A stretch of 64,000 nt of DNA from Nocardioidaceae bacterium (lineage in GTDB: Bacteria > Actinomycetota > Actinomycetes > Propionibacteriales > Nocardioidaceae). The stretch spans positions 379,881 to 443,880 of the forward strand of contig JAUJOD010000002.1 in the NCBI GenBank assembly GCA_030447865.1, in the 5' to 3' direction. The position numbers and the translations under genes were made by a program. Below, piece after piece: positions 9,801 through 17,302 of the stretch (position 1 is the first letter of the stretch; every line of letters begins with the position of its first letter). Under the pieces are notes generated by a model. The model did no database searches. It had not been told where the DNA came from and saw only the letters and a program-made list of their open reading frames with translations.

Positions 9801-10367
9801 CAGATCGCGGTAGTCGGCCGCTGCCTGTACGGCGTCGGCGTACCGACCGAGCCGGATCAGCGTCTGCACCTCACCCCCGGGACACCCGGTGGTGGCGATA
9901 ATGCCCTTGCCGTAGCGCTCGAGCAGCTCGCGGTCCATCCGGGGCTTGTAGAACTGGCCCTCCATGGAAGCCAGTGAGGAGAGGCGGAACAAGTTGTGCA
10001 TGCCTTCGGTGCTCTCGGCCAACAGCGTCAGGTGGGTGTAGGCGCCGCCCCCGGAGACGTCGTCGCCGCCACCGTTGCCCCACCGCACCCGACGGCGCTC
10101 GAAGCGGCTGGTGCCGGGTGTCAGGTAGGCCTCGATGCCGATTATCGGGTTGATGTCGCGTGCCTTCGCGGCCTGGTAGAACTCGTAGGCGCCGAACATG
10201 TTGCCGTGGTCGGTGATCGCCAACGCGGGCATGCCGAGCCGGGACGTCTCGTCCAACAGCTGACCGCTCCTGGCCGCGCCGTCGAGCATCGAGTACTCCG
10301 TGTGCACGTGCAGATGCACGAACGAGGACTCACTCGACCCAGCGGCAGACCGGAGCGGGCTCGACAT
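6816..10367 (-). CDS. dnaE: DNA polymerase III alpha subunit DnaE
   Basis: This is the replicative polymerase catalytic subunit, 1183 residues from the preferred start. An N-terminal PHP domain opens with [17 protein letters not shown]. The C-family polymerase core contains [10 protein letters not shown] and the catalytic aspartates in [14 protein letters not shown]. Then come the DFLGLRNL and [22 protein letters not shown] segments, a helix-hairpin-helix region and a C-terminal OB fold ([19 protein letters not shown]). A longer frame reaches 10433, but ATG 10367 has an AGAAGGAG ribosome site and the upstream ATG has none. The chromosome also carries dnaE2 at 49.6 kb, so this copy is the replicative one. 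Confidence 0.95.
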   Translation of the reverse strand: [1183 protein letters not shown]

Positions 10368-10642
10368 CTGTGCGGTGACTCCTTCTCGCCGAACGACAAC
10401 GCCGCTGCCGCCAACGGAACGCGGCCGCGACATGACAATCAGACCGCGATTTGCGGGCGCGGCCCCGCTGTGGGGAAGACCTCAGAGACTACGCCGACAC
10501 ATCTTCGCCGCCGGCACCGACACTCTCGCGCACACATCAACAGCCGAGCTTGTTCAGCAGCCAAACCGTGGCCGATGAGCGGCGCTTGCTGCACCATGTT
10601 GCGATGCGCGGCCCGACCGCGGCACGGTGGAAGGTGGGAAAC

Positions 10643-12574
10643 GTGGAACTGGCGCACGTAGTGCTACAGGTCGCCGGGTTGCTGGCGCTGGCGGTTCTGT
10701 TGGGCTTGTTGGCTCGACGGGTGCACCTGCCACTGACCGTCGTCTTGGTGGTGGTGGCCTTTCTCGCCTCCGCCGTTGGGTTGGTCCCTACGGTGGGTCA
10801 GCTGCAAGGCGAGGTGTTCCAGGAGGTCGTGGTCATCGGGTTCCTGCCGGTGCTGATCTTCGCCGCAGCTCTCGACATCAACCTGAGGGCGTTCACGCGC
10901 AATCTCGGAGCGATCGTCGCCCTCGCTGTGGTGGGCTTCGCTGTGTCAGCGGTGTTGGTGGGCCTCACTTTGCACGTGGTCCTCGGTACCGGACTGGCGG
11001 TGGCGTTCCTCTTCGGTGCGTTGATCTCCGCCACCGACCCGGTCGCGGTGGTCGCGATCTTTCGTGAGCTCGGCGTGCCGCGGCGGCTGCTCACCCTGGT
11101 TGAGGGCGAAAGCCTGCTGAACGATGGCGTGGCGATCGTGATGTTCGCGATCCTGCTCGAGGCAGCTACCGGCGGTTCGATCAACGTGGCGGCCGGATTC
11201 GTCGACTTCGTCGCCGTCTTCGCCGGTGGCGCCATGATCGGTGCCTTGCTCGGGTTCGCTGCGGCCGCCGTACTCCCGTGGCTGGATCGGCTGCCTGCGG
11301 TTGCGCTGTCGCTGGCGGTTGCTTACGGCAGTTTCGTCCTCGCGGAAGAGGTGCTGGGGTTTTCCGGAGTGATGTCCACCGCTGTCGCCGGCATGGTGCT
11401 CGCGGGCCTCGCCCCGAGCAGGGGCTCCGCTGAGTTGCGGGAGGCGTGGGAGCAGACGTGGGGGGCGCTTGACTACATCGCCAACGCGCTGCTGTTCCTG
11501 CTCATCGGTCTCGCCCTTGAACCGGCTGCGCTGGCCAGCGAGATCGGGCCCATCCTGCTCGCAGTGGTGGCCGTCCTGGTCGCTCGGGCCGCCGCCGTGA
11601 TCCCGGTGGTGTGGCTGCTGGAGAAGGTGGCCGGGATCGCGAGGGTGGGTTGGCGCAACGAGGCGGTCCTGGTATGGGGTGGGCTGCGTGGCGGCGTGGC
11701 ACTGGCGCTGGCATTGGCGCTGCCCGAGGAGCTCCCCGAGCGCGACATGCTGGTGGCGCTGACCGGCGGTGTGGTTCTGGCCACGTTGCTGCTCAACGCG
11801 ACCACCATCCAGTGGCTGGTCCACCGGCTGCGACTCGACGAACCGAGCCCGGTCGACCTGTTCTTGACAGCGGTCGCGCGGCTGTCCGGGGTCCAGGCAG
11901 CCAGGCGGCAAGTTGCCGAGCTGGGTTTGGCGGACGCTGACGGGGTGGCGGCACGCCTGGACACCGCCGAAGAGGAGGCGCACGAGGAGCTGCATCGCCT
12001 TGAGCTGGATCCAGCCGGGGAGACTCGTGTCGTCCTTGGCCGGGGACTGCACATCGAACGCCGGACCTATCAAGACCTCAGTGACGAGGGTTTGCTCCCT
12101 CCGGCAGTCACCCGCACGCTCCTTCACCAGGTCGACGACGAGGTTGACGACCTCGCGATGTGCGTTCAAAGGGAACCCGGCCGCCGACGGAGGGAACCCC
12201 CACGGTTGGACCGGCTCAGCAGGCGAATCGTCGGTTGGTTGCCCGAACCGGCCGGCGAGGACGCGGAGGAGCTGACGTACGCCGAAGCGTCCGCCCGGCG
12301 CCTGGCTGCCCGGCGCACCGGCGAGGCGCTCGACCTCTTCGACCAACTGCCCACTATTCGCTCAGAGACTGTCCGGGAGGCCCGTCAGGCGTTCCAGCAA
12401 TGGGAACGGGAAGCCGTCGACGAGCTCGACAAGCTCGACTCCGACGGCTCCCGTCGGGAACTGCATGAACGGCAAGCGGTGCTCCTCGCTCGAGCCGCGA
12501 CGAGTCGCCAGCTCAGCGAACTCGTCCACAGCGGACTGCTACCCGAACGTCTCCAAGATCCTCCGAAGCTCTAG
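10643..12574 (+). CDS. CPA1-family Na+/H+ antiporter
   Basis: This monovalent cation/proton antiporter exchanges Na+ or K+ for H+ across the membrane. From GTG 10643 it has 643 residues. About twelve transmembrane helices come first and contain the CPA1 ion-site motif ATDPVAVVAIFRELG and the following LVEGESLLNDG. A hydrophilic C-terminal region of about 240 residues, rich in Arg and Glu, follows. The start is chosen because GGAAGGTGGG stands directly before GTG 10643; an open frame continues upstream to 10451 without hydrophobic character or a ribosome site. It is divergent from dnaE. Ion specificity cannot be read from sequence. Confidence 0.88.
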   Translation: MELAHVVLQVAGLLALAVLLGLLARRVHLPLTVVLVVVAFLASAVGLVPTVGQLQGEVFQEVVVIGFLPVLIFAAALDINLRAFTRNLGAIVALAVVGFAVSAVLVGLTLHVVLGTGLAVAFLFGALISATDPVAVVAIFRELGVPRRLLTLVEGESLLNDGVAIVMFAILLEAATGGSINVAAGFVDFVAVFAGGAMIGALLGFAAAAVLPWLDRLPAVALSLAVAYGSFVLAEEVLGFSGVMSTAVAGMVLAGLAPSRGSAELREAWEQTWGALDYIANALLFLLIGLALEPAALASEIGPILLAVVAVLVARAAAVIPVVWLLEKVAGIARVGWRNEAVLVWGGLRGGVALALALALPEELPERDMLVALTGGVVLATLLLNATTIQWLVHRLRLDEPSPVDLFLTAVARLSGVQAARRQVAELGLADADGVAARLDTAEEEAHEELHRLELDPAGETRVVLGRGLHIERRTYQDLSDEGLLPPAVTRTLLHQVDDEVDDLAMCVQREPGRRRREPPRLDRLSRRIVGWLPEPAGEDAEELTYAEASARRLAARRTGEALDLFDQLPTIRSETVREARQAFQQWEREAVDELDKLDSDGSRRELHERQAVLLARAATSRQLSELVHSGLLPERLQDPPKL

Positions 12575-12710
12575 CAGCCCGAAGCTCTGACAGTTGTGCC
12601 CATCTAGCAGTTCCGATTCGCGGTGGGTCAGGGCGGTGAACTCATAGGCTCAACGGCTGCCGGCAGGCGCGAGGTACAACCTGGCGCACAGCAGGGTCCG
12701 CTGGACAAAG

Positions 12711-13304
12711 TCAGTGGAGACTGATCACGGCGTACCGCTCGTCGTCGGTGGCACGGCCCCAGAAGGAAGCCTCCCTCAGCGGCCGAATCGCGGCCGACAA
12801 GCGGTGCTGCAGCACCAGTGCTGCGCAGTCCGCAGCGGTGAGGCCGGCACCGGTGGACCAACTGCCTTCGATCAGCACTAGGCGCCCGTCGGGGCGCAGA
12901 AGACGGACCCAGTGCCCCAGTGCGCTGGATGGGTCTGGAAGCGCCCAGAGAACATGGCGCGCGAGGACGACATCGCAGGTAGCCGGTTGGTAGGGAAGGT
13001 CGGTGACGTCCCCTTGCTGGAAGGTTGCCGCAACGCCGGCCGCCTGAGCCTTCAGCTTCGCGGCTTCTACCATCGCGTCCGACACATCGATCCCACGGAC
13101 GGTGTAGCCAGCCTCGGCGAGCAACACCGCCAGGGAGCCCGTCCCGCAACCAAGGTCGACAACGTCTGCTGGCGCCGGCGGCAAGTGTTCTAGAAGAAGC
13201 GTCCTCCAAGCGGTACGCACGACTGGATCTCGAAGGCCGTGGTCGGCTTCCTCGTCGAAGGTTGCGGCTTGCGCGTCCCAGTAGTCCCGTGTGGTGTCAC
13301 GCAT
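12711..13304 (-). CDS. Class I SAM-dependent methyltransferase
   Basis: This 197-residue protein has a complete Rossmann methyltransferase core: VVDLGCGTGSLAVLLAEAG (motif I), VRGIDVSDAMVEAAK (motif II acidic residue), GDVTDLPY and LRPDGRLVLIEG (motif IV/post-IV). The N-terminal DYWDAQAATFDEEADHG is typical of small-molecule methyltransferases of the UbiE/COQ5-like type. The substrate is unknown. It stands alone between the convergent antiporter and the DUF222/HNH gene. No ribosome site is evident before ATG 13304. I see no neighbour that would suggest a pathway. Confidence 0.85.
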   Translation of the reverse strand: MRDTTRDYWDAQAATFDEEADHGLRDPVVRTAWRTLLLEHLPPAPADVVDLGCGTGSLAVLLAEAGYTVRGIDVSDAMVEAAKLKAQAAGVAATFQQGDVTDLPYQPATCDVVLARHVLWALPDPSSALGHWVRLLRPDGRLVLIEGSWSTGAGLTAADCAALVLQHRLSAAIRPLREASFWGRATDDERYAVISLH

Positions 13305-13478
13305 GTGGAGATTGTGCCGTACCTCTGGCTGCCTTCTGTTCCAAGGCGGCAGCGACAGATCGCCGCGCCATAACTAAGGCGCGCCATCACTAAGGATGGC
13401 GTTGTGGCCCGCAGTGGCAGCTGGTGACGACGCCCAATCCCGTGAGCGCCCACCGCACGCGCTAGCCGATCCACAAGC

Positions 13479-13494
13479 TCGAAATCTTGTTCGA
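13479..13494. promoter_or_regulatory. SOS (LexA) box before the DUF222/HNH gene
   Basis: TCGAAATCTTGTTCGA differs by one base from the actinobacterial LexA palindrome TCGAAC-N4-GTTCGA, and from the fully matching copy at 53748. It covers -48 to -33 relative to the predicted leaderless start at 13527, overlapping the -35 region, which is suitable for repression. DNA-damage induction of 13E12 genes in mycobacteria is established. Confidence 0.7.
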
Positions 13495-13514
13495 ACACTG
13501 TCGGTGCGGTGGTC

Positions 13515-13520
13515 TAGGTT
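13515..13520 (+). promoter_or_regulatory. Leaderless -10 hexamer of the DUF222/HNH gene
   Basis: TAGGTT is followed by six bases (GATGGC) and ATG 13527, with no ribosome binding site. It lies 20 bp downstream of the LexA-like palindrome. Confidence 0.6.
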
Positions 13521-13526
13521 GATGGC

Positions 13527-15011
13527 ATGTACGACAGCAGCTTCGGGTACGGTCCGCCGCTTGGTCTCACCGGGGCCGATAACCCAGCCGGCGACACACC
13601 AGGTGCCGAGGTGTCGGGCGCATCCGGTGCCGAGGTCCCCGACACAGCGGCGCTGGACCCGATCGGGACGGTGCTCAGCGCGGTCACCGGCCAGCTCGGC
13701 CGAGCGGTGGACGTGCCGGTGTGGACCCTTGACGATGACCGGCTGCAGGCCCGCCTCACGCAGGCGCTGCAAGCCAAGGCCGGTGTCGATGAGCTGATCG
13801 CCCGACTGGTCGGCGAGATCGACGACCGCGACCTTGCCACCAAGACCGGGGCATCCTCAACTAGGTCCTACCTTGCCGCCACCCACCGGATGTCCACCGG
13901 TCAGGCCGCCGGCATCGTCGCCCAAGCCCGCGCCATGACCCCGCGCACCGACATCACCCGGGGCGCCTGGGCCACCGGCCGGATCTCCGGTGAACAAGCA
14001 GTGGTGATCGGCAAAGCCCTCGCCATGCTCGACGCCGACATCGACGCATCCACGATGGGGTTGGCGCAGCTGCACCTGATCGAATCCGCCGAACAGCTGA
14101 ACTACCTCCAGCTGCGGCACGTCGCCAACCACCTCGTCGAGGTCGTCGACCCCGCCGCCGCCGAGGCGAAACTCGGTGAGCAACTGCGGGCCGAAGAAGA
14201 CCGCGCGCTACAAGCCACCGTGTTCCGAGGCCGGCCCGGGCTGGACGGGATCGCCCGATTCTCCGGCCGGCTCCCCAACTCCACCTTCGCCATGCTCAGC
14301 AAAGCCATCGAGGCCTGCGCGGCGCCGCGCCGCAAACCTGCCAACCCACCCGGCACCCCACTCGGTGCCACGGCGCACGGGCCGGGGACCTCCGACGTGA
14401 TCGACGTCGACGGCGCCCACTGCGACACCGAGACCGGGGTGTTGACGTATGGGCAGCGGCTCGGGCGGGCCTTCGCCGAGTTGATCGAACACCTCCCCGT
14501 CGACAAGCTCCCCCAGCACGGAGTCGCCAACGCCCAGATCGTGGTCACCATCGACGCCAAGACGTTGGCCACCGGCATCGGCGAAGCGACCCTCGACACC
14601 GGCGGTGTCATCTCCGCGTCTGAGGCGCGCCGGCTCGCGTGCAACGCCGGGCTGCTGCCCGTCGTCCTGGACGGGCCGTCGAAGATCCTCGATCTCGGCA
14701 TGTCCCAACGGCTGTTCGACCGCTACCAACGCACCGCGCTGGCCGTACGCGACAAAGGGTGCGTGTGGCCCGCCTGCGACCGGCCACCCGCCTGGTGCGA
14801 AGCACACCACATCAACCCCTGGCACCTCGGCGGACCCACCGACATCACCAACGGGTGCCTGCTTTGCCCCTTCCACCACCGGCTCCTCGACACCGGCGAA
14901 TGGGCGGTGGTGATGGCCCCCGACGGCATCCCAGAACTCATCCCACCCGAACGCATCGACCCCCACCGAAGACCCATCCGCCACCAACGCCTCAAACCCA
15001 GAGCGGGATAA
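13527..15011 (+). CDS. DUF222 / HNH endonuclease (13E12 repeat family)
   Basis: The 494-residue protein has a DUF222 domain (about 60-300) and a C-terminal HNH nuclease. The nuclease reads CVWPACDRPPAWCEAHHINP with His427-His428, Asn442 and His450-His451. Cys412/Cys417 and Cys444/Cys447 are placed as zinc ligands. Such proteins are multicopy in Actinobacteria and are sometimes hosts of introns or inteins; none is present here, and the cellular role is unknown. A leaderless promoter and an SOS box precede it. It is followed by about 850 bp of decayed sequence, so it may mark a plastic locus. All catalytic residues look intact. Confidence 0.9.
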   Translation: MYDSSFGYGPPLGLTGADNPAGDTPGAEVSGASGAEVPDTAALDPIGTVLSAVTGQLGRAVDVPVWTLDDDRLQARLTQALQAKAGVDELIARLVGEIDDRDLATKTGASSTRSYLAATHRMSTGQAAGIVAQARAMTPRTDITRGAWATGRISGEQAVVIGKALAMLDADIDASTMGLAQLHLIESAEQLNYLQLRHVANHLVEVVDPAAAEAKLGEQLRAEEDRALQATVFRGRPGLDGIARFSGRLPNSTFAMLSKAIEACAAPRRKPANPPGTPLGATAHGPGTSDVIDVDGAHCDTETGVLTYGQRLGRAFAELIEHLPVDKLPQHGVANAQIVVTIDAKTLATGIGEATLDTGGVISASEARRLACNAGLLPVVLDGPSKILDLGMSQRLFDRYQRTALAVRDKGCVWPACDRPPAWCEAHHINPWHLGGPTDITNGCLLCPFHHRLLDTGEWAVVMAPDGIPELIPPERIDPHRRPIRHQRLKPRAG

Positions 15012-15446
15012 GCGGCTCAAGCAGCCGGTCCCGGGACGCCATCGTGGGGGGTTGGCCGCCATACACACGTCAGGGGCGGCGCTATCCCCTCGGGGACGTT
15101 CTGGACGTCAGTCACCAGGCAGCGGCCTGACGTGGCGTCGGCGAGTGCTGCCACCAGCGTGGCGTCGTACAGTTGACGACGGCGAGTTCGGGAAGTGACT
15201 TGTCCGAAGAGCTGGTGGTCGGGGTTGAGCCAGCCGCGCAGGAATATGAGTCGCCCCCGAGTGTCCTCCCGGGCTCGCCGCTTGTCCGTGTTCGGTGGTT
15301 GCCGCCCGCCGCCCAATCAGCCGGCACTCGCGCAACGACCTACACTCCTGCTGTGCCACCTCGGCTCCTTCGCCGCCACCTGCCAGCCGCTTTGGTGGCG
15401 GCCTTCTTCCTGTTGCCCCTGCTCGTCATGGTGCCTCGAGCGCGGA
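15012..15446. other. Decayed intergenic stretch
   Basis: No convincing gene fills this stretch. A 99-codon minus-strand frame (15017-15316) exists but shows no domain I recognise and no ribosome site. On the plus strand GTG 15353 starts a signal-peptide-like segment (RLLRRHLPAALVAAFFLLPLLVMV). Its frame runs out of register with the hydrolase fragment that follows, so it may be the severed N-terminus of a secreted protein. Confidence 0.45.
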
Positions 15447-15695
15447 ATGCACGACGGCGATCGCATCCTCAGCGCCGACTGGGTCGAGCAGTCGTGGGCA
15501 CCGTGCCCGGTCAAGCCCGAGTACGGGTATCTCTGGTGGCTCAACGACGACGAGGTGCCATGGCCGGGGGCGCCGAGCAGCGGGCGCAGTGCCCGGGGCA
15601 ACGCCGGACGTCACCTGCTCTGGGTCGACCCCGCCCGCGACCTCGTCCTCGCGTCGCACTGGACCGAAGACCCGCTCGGGCTGATCAAGGACGTC
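15447..15695 (+). pseudogene. C-terminal fragment of a serine hydrolase (beta-lactamase/class C-like)
   Basis: The translation DGDRILSADWVEQSW, PEYGYLWWLNDD, SARGNAGRHLLWVDPARDL and VLASHWTEDPLGLI matches the end of actinobacterial serine hydrolases of the class C beta-lactamase type. In these families the YGYLWW and RG-x-G-x3-LLWVDP strands close the active-site domain. The SxxK and YxN parts are absent, so about three-quarters of the gene is lost. After 15695 a different frame continues as GYAITTKHVMLEELHDTYPRHH to a stop at 15850; I do not recognise that part. The piece is therefore a nonfunctional remnant. Confidence 0.6.
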
Positions 15696-15868
15696 ACGAG
15701 GGTTACGCCATCACCACCAAGCACGTGATGCTTGAGGAGCTCCACGACACCTATCCCCGCCATCACACGCCCACCGGCGCGCCGCTCAACCCCACCGAAC
15801 TCGGCAGAGCCCGTTTACCGCTTCCGAGCGAGGGAACTGATGAGTGCTAGCCAACCTCAGAGGATGCT

Positions 15869-15985
15869 ATGAGCCCCGTACAGATCCGCCCGCTGGGTGG
15901 CGGTCCCGGCTGCCTGATCATGATCTTGGTGTCGATAGTCCTGTCTGTCGGCCTGACAATCCTGTTGAACGTGCTCGCGCGCTGA
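15869..15985 (+). CDS. 38-residue single-pass membrane peptide
   Basis: This small ORF reads MSPVQIRPLGGGPGC followed by the helix LIMILVSIVLSVGLTILLNVLAR. It has an AGAGGA ribosome site five bases before ATG 15869, a Gly-rich loop, a lone Cys and one transmembrane helix. A perfect 14-bp hairpin ends the transcript 42 bases downstream. Ribosome site, hydrophobic pattern and terminator together support a real gene. I recall similar unannotated short proteins in related actinobacteria but cannot verify this. Function is unknown; it might be a membrane regulator or a subunit. Confidence 0.6.
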   Translation: MSPVQIRPLGGGPGCLIMILVSIVLSVGLTILLNVLAR

Positions 15986-16027
15986 GCGTGAGCCCGTGTG
16001 CTGAGCCTAAGCGCTGACTGAGCGCGA

Positions 16028-16063
16028 AACCGCCGCCGCCCGCTGTCGGGGGCGGCGGCGGTT
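16028..16063. terminator. Strong GC hairpin terminator
   Basis: AACCGCCGCCGCCC pairs perfectly over 14 bp with GGGCGGCGGCGGTT across an eight-base loop. There is no U-tract, as is usual for high-GC actinobacterial terminators. It stands between the 38-residue ORF (plus) and the sialidase-like remnant (minus), so it can stop transcription from both sides. Confidence 0.75.
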
Positions 16064-16086
16064 CGGTGCGGCGTCGGGTCGACTGA

Positions 16087-16539
16087 CTATCTACCCCAGC
16101 CGATGTTCGGCCCGCCCACCTGCTTGACGCACAGGCCCCGCATGTCCCTCGCGGCGTTGTCCGCGTCCTCGAACAAGCCCGCGTCCTCGTCGAAGCCGAT
16201 CGCATCCGGGTTGGAGTTGCAGTTCCTCAGCCCGGTGCAGGTGTCGACGACGGTTGCCCAGATCGAGTGGTCGGGTGCCGGTGACACGAGCACGTCGAGG
16301 AAGTCGAGCATGTTGCCGCACCGACCTGGGCAGTCTCCCCGGTGAACCGGGTCGGTGGCCGGGTTGGAGATGTTCGACACGAACGTCGGGTTCTTGCTGA
16401 GAGCGTTCACCGACGCGACCACGTAGTAGTTCCACGGCCTGGTGAGGTCGCCTTGGTCCTTCTCGGTGGTGCCGGGGAAGCTGATCGCGATCCGACCTTT
16501 TCTGCCGGCAGCAATCGTCGGCCACTGCACCTCGCGCAC
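16087..16539 (-). pseudogene. C-terminal remnant of a sialidase/BNR-like secreted protein
   Basis: The 150-codon frame holds WPTIAAGRKGRIAISFPGTT, WNYYVVASVNALSKNPTFVS, a Cys-rich HRGDCPGRCGNMLDFLDV and SIWATVVDTCTG. These are closing blades of actinobacterial BNR/Asp-box (sialidase-like) beta-propeller proteins, which normally have 400-600 residues with a signal peptide. Here the N-terminal blades and signal are absent and the frame starts inside the fold at GTG 16539. I therefore call it a truncated remnant. Expression as a short protein cannot be excluded, but no ribosome site is visible. Confidence 0.6.
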
Positions 16540-16725
16540 CGGGAGGCGCGATCATGATCGGGTCGATGGCAGGGCGACGTCACAGCGACCAGCAGATCCT
16601 GCGCTGGCAGATGGGCGAATCGTACCCTTGTGGGACATTTAAAGCGACCTTTCGCTAGCAGAAGGCGGGACCGCGGTGACCGAGCGTTGTAGTGCACCGG
16701 AGTTCGTCGTCGGCTGGCGGCTGCG

Positions 16726-17262
16726 GTGGCGTCCGGCGCGGTCGGACTAGGTGTTCTCGTTGGCTGTAGCGCGGAACCAGCAGCGGATCCTCCGATCTCC
16801 GCCGATGGCACGAACACCGGCGGCAGCGCGTCCACGGCTGCCGCAACTGCTACCACTACCGCTCCGGCCACCGCCGGAGCCGACCAACCGATCGAGCAGG
16901 GGGGGCCGCTGGTGGCGTTGCCGGCGTGCGATGCTGCTCCGGAAGGCGTCGAGGCCGACGTCGCCGGATTGCTCCTTCCGGAAGGTGCCGTGGTGACAGA
17001 GGTCGAGGATCTCGGTCAGCTGATCAGCGTCCGCGCATACATCGAGCAGACACCCATCCAGGTCAAGGACTTCTACGCCAAGCAGCCCGGACTGGAGCTG
17101 TTCGAGATCGAGGACGAGATCTACGAGGCGGAGGTGCTCTTCGGTGGTGGAAAGTACCGCAGTTACGTCAAGGCCCAGGCGCAGTGCCAGCAAGGGTCCC
17201 TCCTGCTCGCGTTCGTAGGCCCTGGCAACAGCGGCGAACTGCCGTCGGTCGGAGGTCAGTGA
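16726..17262 (+). CDS. Putative lipoprotein of unknown function
   Basis: The 178-residue product has a lipobox-like VLVGC close to the N-terminus, then an Ala/Thr-rich linker. A small Glu-rich C-terminal domain follows (EGAVVTEVEDLGQLISVRAYIEQTP, QPGLELFEIEDEIYEAEVLF). The start is uncertain. GTG 16726 gives no positively charged n-region. The frame is open upstream to 16693 and would add VRRRLAAA, a good n-region, but offers only GTT or CTG as start there. It may be an intact lipoprotein with a non-standard start or a gene with a mutated start codon. The domain is not recognised. Confidence 0.6.
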   Translation: MASGAVGLGVLVGCSAEPAADPPISADGTNTGGSASTAAATATTTAPATAGADQPIEQGGPLVALPACDAAPEGVEADVAGLLLPEGAVVTEVEDLGQLISVRAYIEQTPIQVKDFYAKQPGLELFEIEDEIYEAEVLFGGGKYRSYVKAQAQCQQGSLLLAFVGPGNSGELPSVGGQ

Positions 17263-17302
17263 GTCGTCGCCACCCGTGGGCTCGTGAGACCGTGCTCGCG
17301 AC

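Noticed and set aside
10368-10433. Upstream ATG for DnaE at 10433
   Set aside because: It adds 22 non-homologous residues and lacks a ribosome site, while ATG 10367 has AGAAGGAG.
12563-12594. Short direct repeat CCGAAGCTCT at the antiporter gene end
   Set aside because: Only ten bases twice, 16 bp apart; too short to separate from chance.
15017-15316. 99-codon minus-strand frame beside the DUF222/HNH gene
   Set aside because: No recognisable domain, no ribosome site, and it lies in clearly decayed sequence; described only as part of the stretch.
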